DNA of 36,546 bases from Actinomycetota bacterium (GCA_040757835.1 JBFLWJ010000028.1:1-36546); one strand, 5' to 3'. Shown: positions 8,429-16,268, counted from the first letter of the stretch. Notes: generated from the sequence alone by a model not told the origin. Made by a program: numbers and translations.

Positions 8429-9218
8429 GTCCGCCTCCCGCCAGTTCCATCAGGGAAAGGCACGGGTCTTTCCCGCGCACCAGGGCTTCCCCCACCAAAA
8501 CCGCGTCCACCCCCAGCGCGGTCAGATGCGAGAGCTGGCCGCGCCGCGCGTATCCGCTCTCGCTCACCAGCACCCTTTCGGGGGGCACCAGCGGGGCAAG
8601 CCGCGAGGTCGTCTCCAGGTCCACCTCCAGGGAACGCAGGTCGCGGTTGTTGATGCCGACGATGGCGGCCCCCGCATCCAGCGCCGCCTCGAGCTCCGGC
8701 TCGTCGTGCACCTCGACCAGGGCGTCCAGCCCCAACGCCGCGGCCTCCGACAGGAGGCCGGCCAGCCCTTCTCCCGGCAGCGCGGCCGCGATGAGCAACA
8801 CCGCGCTTGCTCCGTACGCCCTCGCCTCCAGGAGCTGGTAGGGGTCGATGATGAAGTCCTTGCGCAGCAGCGGCAACGTGGTGGCCCCGTGCGCCTCGGC
8901 GAGGTCCTCCAGGCTCCCCCCGAAGAACTCCGGCTCCGTGAGCACGGAAACCGCGCGGGCGCCGCCCCGCTCATAGGACGCCACCAGGTCCCTTACGGAC
9001 AGGTCGGGACGTATCGGACCCCGCGAGGGGGAGGCGCGCTTCACCTCCGCGATTATCCTGACGCCCTCGCCAGCGCCGCGCCGCACCCCGTGGAGAAAGT
9101 CAGGGGGAGCCGAAGCCCTCGCGCAGGCCTCGCGCAAGAGCGCGGCGGGGACGCCGGCCTTGCGGCTTTCCACGCGCCGCGAGGCCGAAGCGATCGCCCT
9201 GTCCAGGAACATCCTCAT
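8415..9218 (-). CDS. trpC: Indole-3-glycerol phosphate synthase
   Basis: This 267-residue TIM-barrel enzyme closes the indole ring from CdRP with release of CO2. The signature IIAEVKRASPSRG (residues 55-67) contains the catalytic Glu58 and Lys60. LLRKDFIIDPYQL supplies the second catalytic Lys, VGINNRDLRSLEVDL the Asn-Asn-Arg motif, and VSESGYARRGQL with DAVLVGEALVR binds the substrate phosphate. It is a separate protein, not fused to TrpF as in enterobacteria. Its ATG overlaps the trpD stop by 4 bases, and its own 3' end overlaps trpF, consistent with tight translational coupling. Confidence 0.97.
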   Translation of the reverse strand: MRMFLDRAIASASRRVESRKAGVPAALLREACARASAPPDFLHGVRRGAGEGVRIIAEVKRASPSRGPIRPDLSVRDLVASYERGGARAVSVLTEPEFFGGSLEDLAEAHGATTLPLLRKDFIIDPYQLLEARAYGASAVLLIAAALPGEGLAGLLSEAAALGLDALVEVHDEPELEAALDAGAAIVGINNRDLRSLEVDLETTSRLAPLVPPERVLVSESGYARRGQLSHLTALGVDAVLVGEALVRGKDPCLSLMELAGGGRVTA

Positions 9219-10309
9219 GCACCCCCCGTTCCGGCTGCGGCGGACCGGGCAGCCATGGCGCGGGTGAGGCTGGCCAACTCCCGCAGTTTGCCCAGAGCAG
9301 CCCCTGAGTCTATGGACCGTTCCGCGATGGTTACGCCCTCGCGCAGGCCGCCCGCTAAGCCCGCAACCGTCAGCGCCGCGGCCGCGTTGAGCACGGCGAT
9401 GTCGCGGCGTGGGCCCGGGCCGCCCGTCAGGACCTCACCGGCGATGATGCGCGCGTTGTCCGCCGCGTCGCCACCCACCAGGTCCCGCAGGTCCGCGCGG
9501 GGTATACCCAGTTCGCGGGCGTCGAAGCGGTAAAAGCGAACCCCGCCCGGGCCGATCTCCCATACCCGGGTAGGGGAGGTGGTCGAAAACTCGTCCATGC
9601 CGTCCTCGCCGTGGACCACCATGGCCCGCTTCACCCCCATCTCCGCCAGGGCGTGGGCCACGAGCGAAGCCTTGTCCCCCATGCCCACTCCCAGCACCTG
9701 TACCTCTGCGCCGGCCGGGTTGGTCAGTGGGCCCAGCAGGTTGAAGGCGGTGGGGACGCCCATCTCCCTCCGCGCTCTCATCACGTGGCGCATGGCGGGG
9801 TGGAAGTTGGGCGCGAACATGAAGCCGATACCCACCTCCTCGATGCAGGTCCGCACCTCCTCCGGCGCTAGCTCCACCGTCACCCCCAGCGCCTCCAGCA
9901 CGTCGGCGCTGCCGCAGGGGGACGAGACCCCGCGGTTGCCGTGCTTGGCGATGTAAGCCCCCGCCCCCGCGGCGATGAAGGCGGCCGCGGTCGAGATGTT
10001 GAAGGTACAAAGGCCGTCCCCTCCCGTGCCGCAGGTGTCCAGCAGCGGCCTGACTTCCGGCCTGATGGCGGTGGCCGCCTCCCGCATGCCCTCGGCGAAA
10101 CCGGCGATCTCCTGCGCCGTCTCCCCGCGCATCTTCAGCGCCGTGAGCAGGGACGCGATCTGGGCGTCGCTGGCCTCGCCCCGCATGAGGCAGCGCATGG
10201 TCTCGCGGGCGCCCTCGCGGTCCAGGCTGCCGCCCGAGGTCAACCTGCCTATGACCGCGCCGATGGTCTCCACGCCTTCGCGGGGGGCATGGTCGAGGTC
10301 CGCCATCAT
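9215..10309 (-). CDS. trpD: Anthranilate phosphoribosyltransferase
   Basis: This 364-residue enzyme transfers a phosphoribosyl group from PRPP to anthranilate. The PRPP loop DTCGTGGDG is at residues 91-99, followed by FNISTAAAFIAAGAG and the KHGNRGVSSPCGSADVLEALG block (about 121-141) that marks the family. GIGFMFAPNFHPAM, FNLLGPLTNPAG and the metal-binding region near GEDGMDEFS are all present. It is a monofunctional TrpD, separate from TrpG. Two adjacent Met codons start the frame: the first ATG (10309) overlaps the trpG stop by 4 bases and is the natural coupled start. Length is slightly above the usual 330-350 because of an N-terminal extension of about 15 residues. Confidence 0.97.
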   Translation of the reverse strand: MMADLDHAPREGVETIGAVIGRLTSGGSLDREGARETMRCLMRGEASDAQIASLLTALKMRGETAQEIAGFAEGMREAATAIRPEVRPLLDTCGTGGDGLCTFNISTAAAFIAAGAGAYIAKHGNRGVSSPCGSADVLEALGVTVELAPEEVRTCIEEVGIGFMFAPNFHPAMRHVMRARREMGVPTAFNLLGPLTNPAGAEVQVLGVGMGDKASLVAHALAEMGVKRAMVVHGEDGMDEFSTTSPTRVWEIGPGGVRFYRFDARELGIPRADLRDLVGGDAADNARIIAGEVLTGGPGPRRDIAVLNAAAALTVAGLAGGLREGVTIAERSIDSGAALGKLRELASLTRAMAARSAAAGTGGA

Positions 10310-10881
10310 GCTCCCACCTCCATGGCGAGGAAGTTTTCCAGGAGCCGGTCTCCGCAGCTGGTCAGGATGGACTCAGGATGGAACTGCACTCCCTCCACGG
10401 GCATGTGCCGGTGGCGGACGCCCATCACCAGGCCGTCCTCGGAGCGCGCGCTCACCTCCAGCTCCTCGGGGATGGACTCCAGCATGAGGGAGTGGTAGCG
10501 CGTGGCCTCGAAGGGGCTCTCCAGCCCCTGGAAGATGGTCCGCGAGTCGTGGGAGATGCTGGACACCTTGCCATGCACCGGCCGCGGCGCCCGCACCAGG
10601 TCCGCCCCGAAACACTGGCCGATGGCCTGGTGCCCCAGGCACACGCCCAGGAGGGGCACTTTCCCAGCGAAGAGGCGCACCGCGTCCATGGTCATGCCGG
10701 AGCCGGACGGCGTGCCCGGGCCGGGGGAGATGACCAGGTGGGTGGGCGCGAGACCCGGCAGCTCGCCGGCCCCGACGGCGTCGTTGCGCACCGTCACCAC
10801 CTCGGCCCCCAATACCTCCAGTGCCTGGGCCAGGTTGAAGGTGAAGGAATCGTAATTGTCGATGAGCAGGACCCTCCTCAC
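10306..10881 (-). CDS. trpG: Anthranilate synthase glutamine amidotransferase subunit
   Basis: This 191-residue class-I glutamine amidotransferase supplies ammonia from glutamine to TrpE. The nucleophile is C81 in LLGVCLGHQAIG, and the partner residues are H168 and E170 in VQFHPES. The N terminus LLIDNYDSFTFNLAQAL and the oxyanion region ISPGPGTP are diagnostic. Such subunits are sometimes shared with para-aminobenzoate synthase (PabA); the position between trpE and trpD makes the tryptophan role primary here. ATG 10881 overlaps the trpE stop by 4 bases, consistent with equimolar synthesis of the two subunits. Confidence 0.96.
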   Translation of the reverse strand: MRRVLLIDNYDSFTFNLAQALEVLGAEVVTVRNDAVGAGELPGLAPTHLVISPGPGTPSGSGMTMDAVRLFAGKVPLLGVCLGHQAIGQCFGADLVRAPRPVHGKVSSISHDSRTIFQGLESPFEATRYHSLMLESIPEELEVSARSEDGLVMGVRHRHMPVEGVQFHPESILTSCGDRLLENFLAMEVGA

Positions 10882-12440
10882 GACCTCACCCCCTCGCGGG
10901 CTTCGCTGAGGCGCACCGCCCGCAGCAGCGCCCGCGCCTTGTTGCGTGTCTCCTCGTATTCGCGAGACGGGTCTGAGTCCGCCACCACCCCGCCGCCAGC
11001 CTGGACGTGGGCCCGGCCGCCCTGGGCGATTATGGTGCGGATGGCGATACAGGTGTCCATGTCCCCACCGTAGGAGATGTAGCCCACGGCGCCCGCGTAG
11101 GGCCCTCGCCGGTCCTTCTCCAGCTCGTCTATGATCTGGCAGGCCCTGATCTTGGGCGCCCCGGAAACGGTCCCGGCGGGGAAGGTCGCGCGCAGCAGTT
11201 CCCGGTTTCCACAGCCGGGGCGCAGCTCCCCGCTGACCTCGCTCACCAGGTGCATGACGTGGGAGAAGCGCTCCACCTCCAGCATGCGCTCGACGCGCAC
11301 CGAGCCGGGAGAGCAGACCCTGCCCAGGTCGTTACGGGCCAGGTCCACCAGCATCACGTGCTCGGCCCTCTCCTTGGCATCGCCCAGGAGTTCCTCCTCC
11401 AGCGCGGCGTCTTCACGCGGCGTCCTCCCCCGCGGCCGCGTCCCGGCGATAGGCCGGATCACCGCGCGGCCGCCCCGCTGCCGCACCATGGGCTCGGGCG
11501 ATGAACCGATGAGGTGAAGGTCGCCGAAGCGCAGGTAGAACATGTAGGGAGACGGGTTCTCCGACCTGAGGCTGCGATAGACGTTGAAGGGCGAGCAGCG
11601 CAGGGGGAGGGAGAAGCGCTGTGAGGGCACGATCTGAAAAGCGTCCCCCGCGTAGATGTACTCTTTCGCCCTCTCCACCACCGCCTCGTACTCCTCCCGC
11701 GAGAAGTTGGATTCCACCCCGTGGAAGTCGGTCTTCTCCGAGAGGAAATAGACGTCGGGGGAGGCGTCGCGCCGTATGCTGCCGGCGAGGTCACCCGACA
11801 TGGACTCCAGGGACGCGATGGCCTGGCGGTACAGGGCGCGCAGCTCCCCGACGGAGGCGTCCGGCGGTATGGTCACGTTGGCCATGAGGATGAGGCGCCC
11901 GGCCAGGTGGTCGAAGGCGGCCGAGGTCCGGGTGAACATGAACATCATCTCGGGCAGTCCCAGGCCGCCGCTTGCCGCGAGTTCGATGTCTTCCATGCAG
12001 GGCAGGAGGTCGTAGGAGAGATAGCCCACGGCCCCGCCGCTGAAGGGGGGCTCGCGGCCGCTTTCATAAGCGTTGAAGGCGCCCATGGTCTCGAAGAGAT
12101 GATCGACGGGATTGCCGGCGGCCTGCGTTCTCACGCCCTGCAAGGAAAGATCGATCACGCCTTCCCTGCAGCTCAGCACGGTCAGGGGGTCGCAGCCGAT
12201 GAAGGAGTAGCGCCCCCATCTCTCGCCGCCCTCGGCGCTCTCCAGCAGGAAGCCGTACTCGCCCTTGCTCAATTTCAGGAAAGCGGTGACGGGTGTCTCC
12301 GTGTCCGCGCTCACCGCGCGCGATACGGTCACCAGGTTGTGGTGGCGCGCCAGGTCCGTGAACTCCTTTTCGCCAGGGCTGTACAGGCCGCGCACGGGGC
12401 TGGCCGTGTTGCGCGGGTCTGATATCGTCTGCAAGTCCAT
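10878..12440 (-). CDS. trpE: Anthranilate synthase component I
   Basis: This enzyme, of about 520 residues, converts chorismate plus ammonia to anthranilate. The N-terminal domain carries the tryptophan feedback site as LLES (residues 65-68, in YGFLLESAEGGERWGRYSFIG order), so end-product inhibition is likely. The chorismate-binding half shows IVPSQRFSLPL, PIAGTRPRGRT, LVDLARNDLGRVC, ATFPAGTVSGAPK and QAGGGVVADSDP, the standard family blocks. ATG 12440 has AGAGGAGG directly upstream but very close (2-5 bases); TTG 12434 would give better spacing, so the exact start is uncertain by two codons. The extra reading frame up to 12485 runs through the attenuator hairpin and was not used. It is the first structural gene, controlled by the leader region upstream. 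Confidence 0.96.
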   Translation of the reverse strand: MDLQTISDPRNTASPVRGLYSPGEKEFTDLARHHNLVTVSRAVSADTETPVTAFLKLSKGEYGFLLESAEGGERWGRYSFIGCDPLTVLSCREGVIDLSLQGVRTQAAGNPVDHLFETMGAFNAYESGREPPFSGGAVGYLSYDLLPCMEDIELAASGGLGLPEMMFMFTRTSAAFDHLAGRLILMANVTIPPDASVGELRALYRQAIASLESMSGDLAGSIRRDASPDVYFLSEKTDFHGVESNFSREEYEAVVERAKEYIYAGDAFQIVPSQRFSLPLRCSPFNVYRSLRSENPSPYMFYLRFGDLHLIGSSPEPMVRQRGGRAVIRPIAGTRPRGRTPREDAALEEELLGDAKERAEHVMLVDLARNDLGRVCSPGSVRVERMLEVERFSHVMHLVSEVSGELRPGCGNRELLRATFPAGTVSGAPKIRACQIIDELEKDRRGPYAGAVGYISYGGDMDTCIAIRTIIAQGGRAHVQAGGGVVADSDPSREYEETRNKARALLRAVRLSEAREGVRS

Positions 12441-12462
12441 CTCCTCCTCTGTTCTTAAACGA

Positions 12463-12491
12463 AAGGCCGTGTACCCCGGGTACACGGCCTT
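12463..12491 (-). terminator. Second trp leader hairpin, terminator-like (arms 3:4)
   Basis: This is a perfect inverted repeat with 14-bp arms, AAGGCCGTGTACCC (12463-12476) and GGGTACACGGCCTT (12478-12491), around a single central base. On the transcribed strand it is followed by an interrupted T tract (TTTCGTTT) and then the trpE ribosome site. Its 5' arm in the RNA is complementary, over about 9 bp (CACGGCCTT/AAGGCCGTG), to the 3' arm of the hairpin just upstream, so the two structures can exclude each other. Confidence 0.75.
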
Positions 12492-12509
12492 CTAAAGGGT
12501 GGGAACTTT

Positions 12510-12546
12510 AAAGGCCGTGACCCCTCTGAGAGGATTCACGGCCTTT
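12510..12546 (-). terminator. First trp leader hairpin (arms 1:2)
   Basis: This is an 11-bp stem of AAAGGCCGTGA (12510-12520) with TCACGGCCTTT (12536-12546). The loop can itself pair further (CCTC/GAGG). In the RNA it is preceded by an A-rich run and followed by UUUAAAGUU. The loop sequence CCUCUC can also pair with GAGAGG just after the leader peptide stop (about 12592-12597). It could act as a terminator or as the protector arm of an attenuator. Confidence 0.7.
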
Positions 12547-12596
12547 TTCTCGTTTTTATTCTTCAGACTGAGAACAAGCGGCGGCCGGAGCCCTCT

Positions 12597-12644
12597 CTAT
12601 GAGGGGCCCCACCACCATCGGTAAACGCGCATGTTCTCTTTCAT
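12597..12644 (-). CDS. trpL: trp operon leader peptide with three tandem Trp codons
   Basis: A 15-codon frame reads MKENMRVYRWWWGPS and ends with TAG at 12599-12597. Three consecutive TGG codons (12617-12609) are the hallmark of trp attenuation peptides: when charged tRNA-Trp is scarce the ribosome stalls there and favours an antiterminator in the downstream RNA. ATG 12644 would be about 3 bases from the predicted transcription start, so translation could be leaderless. The internal ATG 12632, preceded by a weak GAAAGAG, gives an 11-residue alternative. Either way the Trp codons are read. It sits 50-130 bases upstream of the two mutually complementary hairpins and 157 bases upstream of trpE. 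The peptide itself has no expected function after synthesis. Confidence 0.85.
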   Translation of the reverse strand: MKENMRVYRWWWGPS

Positions 12645-12653
12645 GGTATCGCG

Positions 12654-12682
12654 ATTGTAAAAGAGAATCCAAAACCTGTCAA
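12654..12682 (-). promoter_or_regulatory. trp operon promoter
   Basis: TTGACA (12682-12677) and TACAAT (12659-12654) on the minus strand are separated by exactly 17 bp, an almost perfect housekeeping-sigma promoter. Transcription would start near 12647, just before the leader peptide. The -35 box directly abuts the terminal repeat of a MITE-like element (ends at 12683), so any upstream regulatory site would be made of that element's sequence. Confidence 0.85.
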
Positions 12683-12813
12683 TATAGGGGTCAGGTCTTG
12701 TTTTTTGGATACCGCGGTATGTTAGCGATTATCATGCATGTGCCCGCCCATATGCAGCAGTTTTGCACTAATACCATATAATGGAACCCAAAAAACAAGA
12801 CCTGACCCCTATA
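12683..12813 (+). repeat. MITE/REP-like inverted-repeat element, copy A
   Basis: The element is bounded by perfect 26-bp inverted repeats at 12683-12708 and 12788-12813 (core terminal sequence GGGGTCAGGTCTTGTTTTTT). It contains a 12-bp palindrome ATACCGCGGTAT at 12709-12720 and encodes no protein. Copy B, inverted, is at 14066-14189, and the first 53 bases of the core are identical between the two. The left end touches the trp promoter; the right end forms the stop codon region of the thiolase gene (TAG at 12811-12809). The GGGGTCAGGTCTTG terminus resembles dispersed repeats I associate with REP/IS200-like transposases in other genomes, from memory and unverified. Confidence 0.8.
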
Positions 12814-14047
12814 CCCGTTCCACCACGGTGGCGATGCCGACACCACCTCCGCCGCACAGCGTCTGCAACCCGTACCTCAGGCCGTTCCGGACCATCCAGT
12901 GCACCATCTCGGTGAAGTAGAGCGCGCCGGTGCAGCCGATGGGGTGGCCGATGGCACAGGCTCCTCCCGTGGGATTGATGCGGGGGTCGTCGAAATCCAG
13001 GCCGAATTCGTAACAGAAGGCCAGAACCGGTGAGACGAACGCCTCGTTGGGTTCGAAGACATCGACGTCGTCCATGGTGATGCCCGCGCGCTCCAGGGCC
13101 TTGTGCATGGCTGGCACCGGACCCAGTAGCATGATCAGGGGTTCCGAGCCCGCCACCGCGGTGGACACGATCCTGGCCATGGGCTCCAGTCCGAGCTCAT
13201 CCGCTTTTTCGGCGGTCATGAGCATGACCGCGGCGGCGCCGTCTGCGATTGCCGAGGAGGTGGCGGCCGTCACCGTGCCGTCATCACGGAAACGGGGAGG
13301 GAGCGAGGCGATCTTCGCCAGGGCGGCGTCCGGGTCGTCCAGCGCCTGCTGGCGGGGCGGTTCATCGGTATCCACGATCACCTTCTCCCCGTCCTCGCCC
13401 TCTACCTCCACCGGGATGACTCGCTTGCGGTACGATTCATGTTCGCGCATGGCCCACACCGCCTTCTGGTGGCTCCAAAGCGCGAAACGGTCCATGTCCT
13501 CGCGCGCCAGTTCGTAGCGGTCGGCCAGCATCTGCGCGCTTACCCCCATGGGGGCAAGGGCGTAACGCTCCACGGCCAGGGGATGGATGCTCACCGGCAT
13601 CCCCGCCTGGAGGGCCGCCTGGAAGTCCGACCCCATGCCGTACCGGCTCATGCTCTCCACCCCGGCGGCGATGGCGATGTCTCCAGCCCCGCACATGAGG
13701 GCATGCGCCTGTGAATTGATCGCCTGCAACCCGGCATTACAGTAGCGGTTGCACGTCCAGCCGGCGACCTCGTCCGGAAGGCCTGCGGCGAGTACCCCCA
13801 CGCGACCCACGTTCAGACCCTGCTCACCGATCTGGCTCAGGCAGCCCACGGCCACGTCCTCGATTAGCGCTTCCTCGAAGGTCGGCGCCTTTTCCTTGAC
13901 CCGGTCAACCAGGCCCCGCAGGGCCACGGCCAGCAGGTGCTGCGCCGACACGTTCGAGAACACCCCGCCCTTGGCCGCGCCCGCCCAGCCGGACCTGCCG
14001 GTGGGGGTGCGCACCGCTTCGACTACCACGACTTCCTTGCGTTCCAT
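12809..14047 (-). CDS. Thiolase (acetyl-CoA C-acyltransferase family)
   Basis: This 412-residue thiolase either condenses two acyl-CoAs or cleaves 3-ketoacyl-CoA. The nucleophilic Cys is C103 in CNRYCNAGLQAI. NEAF follows in DVFEPNEAF, the catalytic His is in GGACAIGHPIGCTGA, and the second Cys in LQTLCGGGGVGIA. The N-terminal VVVVEAVRTPTGR is typical. The FadA/AtoB-like length and layout favour a degradative or 3-ketoacyl-CoA thiolase, but direction and chain length are not readable. The stop codon TAG lies partly in the end of a MITE-like repeat; the natural ending VVERV looks complete, so the insertion probably did no damage. A second copy of the repeat sits just upstream of the start, between this gene and the acyl-CoA synthetase, with which it may be co-transcribed. 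Confidence 0.93.
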   Translation of the reverse strand: MERKEVVVVEAVRTPTGRSGWAGAAKGGVFSNVSAQHLLAVALRGLVDRVKEKAPTFEEALIEDVAVGCLSQIGEQGLNVGRVGVLAAGLPDEVAGWTCNRYCNAGLQAINSQAHALMCGAGDIAIAAGVESMSRYGMGSDFQAALQAGMPVSIHPLAVERYALAPMGVSAQMLADRYELAREDMDRFALWSHQKAVWAMREHESYRKRVIPVEVEGEDGEKVIVDTDEPPRQQALDDPDAALAKIASLPPRFRDDGTVTAATSSAIADGAAAVMLMTAEKADELGLEPMARIVSTAVAGSEPLIMLLGPVPAMHKALERAGITMDDVDVFEPNEAFVSPVLAFCYEFGLDFDDPRINPTGGACAIGHPIGCTGALYFTEMVHWMVRNGLRYGLQTLCGGGGVGIATVVERV

Positions 14048-14065
14048 GAGCCCTCCTCATCAAAG

Positions 14066-14189
14066 GGGGTCAGGTCTTGTTTATTAGATACCATAATATG
14101 GAAAGTAACACATTCTTGCTGCATATAGGCGAGCATATGCATGATAATCGCTAACATACCGCGGTATCCAAAAAACAAGACCTGACCCC
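14066..14189 (-). repeat. MITE/REP-like inverted-repeat element, copy B
   Basis: Terminal inverted repeats GGGGTCAGGTCTTGTTT lie at 14066-14082 and, inverted, at 14173-14189. Read on the minus strand, the first 53 bases (14189-14137) match copy A exactly, including the ATACCGCGGTAT palindrome. The middle diverges (length 124 versus 123 bp) and the far arm has substitutions. It fills almost all the space between the acyl-CoA synthetase stop and the thiolase start, leaving the thiolase ribosome site at about 14050-14058 intact. Confidence 0.8.
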
Positions 14190-14195
14190 ATACAC

Positions 14196-16055
14196 TCAGC
14201 CTTTGCGTTCCACGTCCTTCCAGTACAGACTCTCCAGTTCCCGCTTGATGATCTTGCCGTCGATGTGCCTTGGGAGCTCGTCGAAGAACTCCACCCTGGC
14301 AGGGAGGGTATACCCGCGCAGGCCCTCCTTGCGGCAGAAGTCGAGGACCTCCTCTTCGCTGGCCTGCCGGCCCTCGTGGAGCTGCACGCAGGCGATGGCC
14401 ACCTCGCCCAGGTCGGGGTGGGGCATGCTCACCACCGCCACGTCGAACACCGCCGGGTGGCGCAGGACCACGCCCTCGATCTCGAGGGGATAGACGTTGA
14501 CGCCCCCGCTGATGATCATCTCCTTCACCCTGCCGGTCAGGTAGAGAAAGCCGTCCTCATCTGTGTAGCCGAGGAGGCCGTCGTCGTACCATTCCCGGCC
14601 ATCGATGATGCGGAGAGACTCGTGCAGCTTGTCCTCGGAACCCGGGTAACGCAGCGACAGGGTGGAGGCAGTGCGCCCCATGACCTTTCCGATCTCGTTC
14701 GGGCCGGCCCACCCCTCTTCCTCTTCTATGAAGATCCCCAGGTCACCGCAGCGCGCCTTGCCCACGCTGTTGATGCGCTGGGGGTTCTCCATGTAGTCCT
14801 CCGGTAAGAGGACGGTGATGATGGCCGTCTCCGAGCTGCCATAGTATTCGCAGAACACCGGCCCCGGTGCCCCCCCGTCTATGAAAAGCCGGTTGATGTC
14901 CCTTTTCACCTGGGGCGGGCAGGGGGCGGCGGCGCAGATGATGGAGCGCATGGAGCCCAGCCAGTACTTCTTCTTCACCTCGTCGGGGAGGGCCAGCACG
15001 CGCTGCAGGATGGTTGGGGCCACGAAGACCCAGTTGATGCGCTCCGCCTCGATGAGGCGGAGGAACTCCTCGGGGTCGAACTTGCGCATGAACACCCCGG
15101 TGGCGCCCAGCATGAAGCAGGGGGCCCAACCCGCCGCCGTGCCGGCATGGTATACCGGCGTCACGATGAGCGTCCTAATGTTCCTGCTGATGCGGTCGCT
15201 GATTCGGTCTCCCCCGAACCAGTAGAAATAGCTGAAGGCGCGCGACGTGTAGGGTATGAAGTTCTCGAAGCTCTCGCGCGGCGCCTCGGCGAGATCGGAG
15301 AGGGCGTAGCTGAGGCTGTCATAGAGGTTGGAACTCTTGGGGATCCCGGTGGTGCCACCGGTATAGGGATTGAGGGAGGCCAGGAAGTTCACGTCGGGAC
15401 GGCTGGCGGGATGGCTTTCCAACAGCTCCTCGTAGGAGAGCATGCCCTTGGGAGGGGATCCATCCGCGCCTACCACCACGAAGTGCTCTATGCCCTCGAG
15501 GCCGTCCTTTATCTTCATTATCTCGTCCATGAGGCCGGCATCGAAGATGAACACCTTGGGGGTCCTCAGGTTGATGGTCTTGCGCAGCTCCTCCCCCGTG
15601 AGGTGCCAGTTGACGAAGGGCATGGGGGCGCCGATGAGGCTGGTGGCGTTGAGGATCTCGAGAAAGGCCGAGCTGTTGAAGATCATGGTGGCGACGCGGT
15701 CCTTCGGCCTTACCCCCAGCGCCTGCAGGGCGTTGGAGAGCTTCAACACCCGGGTCTTCAGCTCGCCATAGGTCAGGCGCAGCTCCCCGTCCACGGCGGC
15801 CTCGCGGTCGCCCAACACGTCCCACATCCCCAGGGACCAGTTGGGGACGATCTTGCCCACCTTGACCTTGCCGAGGTCGCGCAGGTTCTTGAGAAGTCCC
15901 TGCCCGCCGGTGAAGATCTTGACGGTGATCTTCAAGGTGTTCTTGCCGCCCCCCCACTGCTGCTTGAAGGTCCTCCCCAACCCCTTGGTCTCCTCCATGC
16001 GCAGAAAGGGAGGCAGTGTGCGCAACAAGCCCGATAAGGTCTTCTCCGCCTGCAT
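14196..16055 (-). CDS. AMP-forming acyl-CoA synthetase / ligase
   Basis: The 619-residue product belongs to the adenylate-forming (ANL) superfamily: it activates a carboxylic acid with ATP to an acyl-AMP, then transfers it to CoA. The phosphate-binding motif NPYTGGTTGIPKSS is near residue 240. A YYGSSET adenine motif, GLLGYTDEDGFLYLTGRVKEMIISGG hinge region and C-terminal IDGKIIKREL catalytic Lys are all present. Substrate is unknown; an N-terminal extension of about 70 residues before the domain, and an insertion near residues 260-290 after the P-loop, separate it from acetyl-CoA synthetases and suggest a fatty-acid-type enzyme. I chose ATG 16055 with GGAGGGG 9 bases upstream; the longer frame to 16247 has no support. 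The next gene on this strand is a thiolase, so the two probably serve one acid-degradation route. Confidence 0.9.
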   Translation of the reverse strand: MQAEKTLSGLLRTLPPFLRMEETKGLGRTFKQQWGGGKNTLKITVKIFTGGQGLLKNLRDLGKVKVGKIVPNWSLGMWDVLGDREAAVDGELRLTYGELKTRVLKLSNALQALGVRPKDRVATMIFNSSAFLEILNATSLIGAPMPFVNWHLTGEELRKTINLRTPKVFIFDAGLMDEIMKIKDGLEGIEHFVVVGADGSPPKGMLSYEELLESHPASRPDVNFLASLNPYTGGTTGIPKSSNLYDSLSYALSDLAEAPRESFENFIPYTSRAFSYFYWFGGDRISDRISRNIRTLIVTPVYHAGTAAGWAPCFMLGATGVFMRKFDPEEFLRLIEAERINWVFVAPTILQRVLALPDEVKKKYWLGSMRSIICAAAPCPPQVKRDINRLFIDGGAPGPVFCEYYGSSETAIITVLLPEDYMENPQRINSVGKARCGDLGIFIEEEEGWAGPNEIGKVMGRTASTLSLRYPGSEDKLHESLRIIDGREWYDDGLLGYTDEDGFLYLTGRVKEMIISGGVNVYPLEIEGVVLRHPAVFDVAVVSMPHPDLGEVAIACVQLHEGRQASEEEVLDFCRKEGLRGYTLPARVEFFDELPRHIDGKIIKRELESLYWKDVERKG

Positions 16056-16268
16056 GATGATCAACCCCTCCTCTTTGCGTACGTCCAGGAACGTTCGCTT
16101 TGTGTGGTGGAGTAATTGCCTTGACGGATGTTGCGGATCTGGACATGGTTTTTGCCGGGTATCAACAGGATAATACAGCGCGCACAGCTTGACCACCCGG
16201 GTGGCGGGAGATCGCAGGCAACACACGGGCGGGGCTCGGATCCGCACAAGCCAGACCCGGCATACTCA

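Noticed and set aside
8217..9533. Plus-strand ORF of 438 codons opposite trpC and trpD
   Set aside because: It is antisense to two enzymes with full motif sets; no start signal.
12441..12485. Longer trpE start at 12485
   Set aside because: It would translate the terminator hairpin arm, and there is no ribosome site; ATG 12440 follows AGAGGAGG.
12420..12700. T-box riboswitch upstream of trpE
   Set aside because: There is no T-box consensus or specifier stem; the short peptide with TGG TGG TGG and the hairpins explain the region better.
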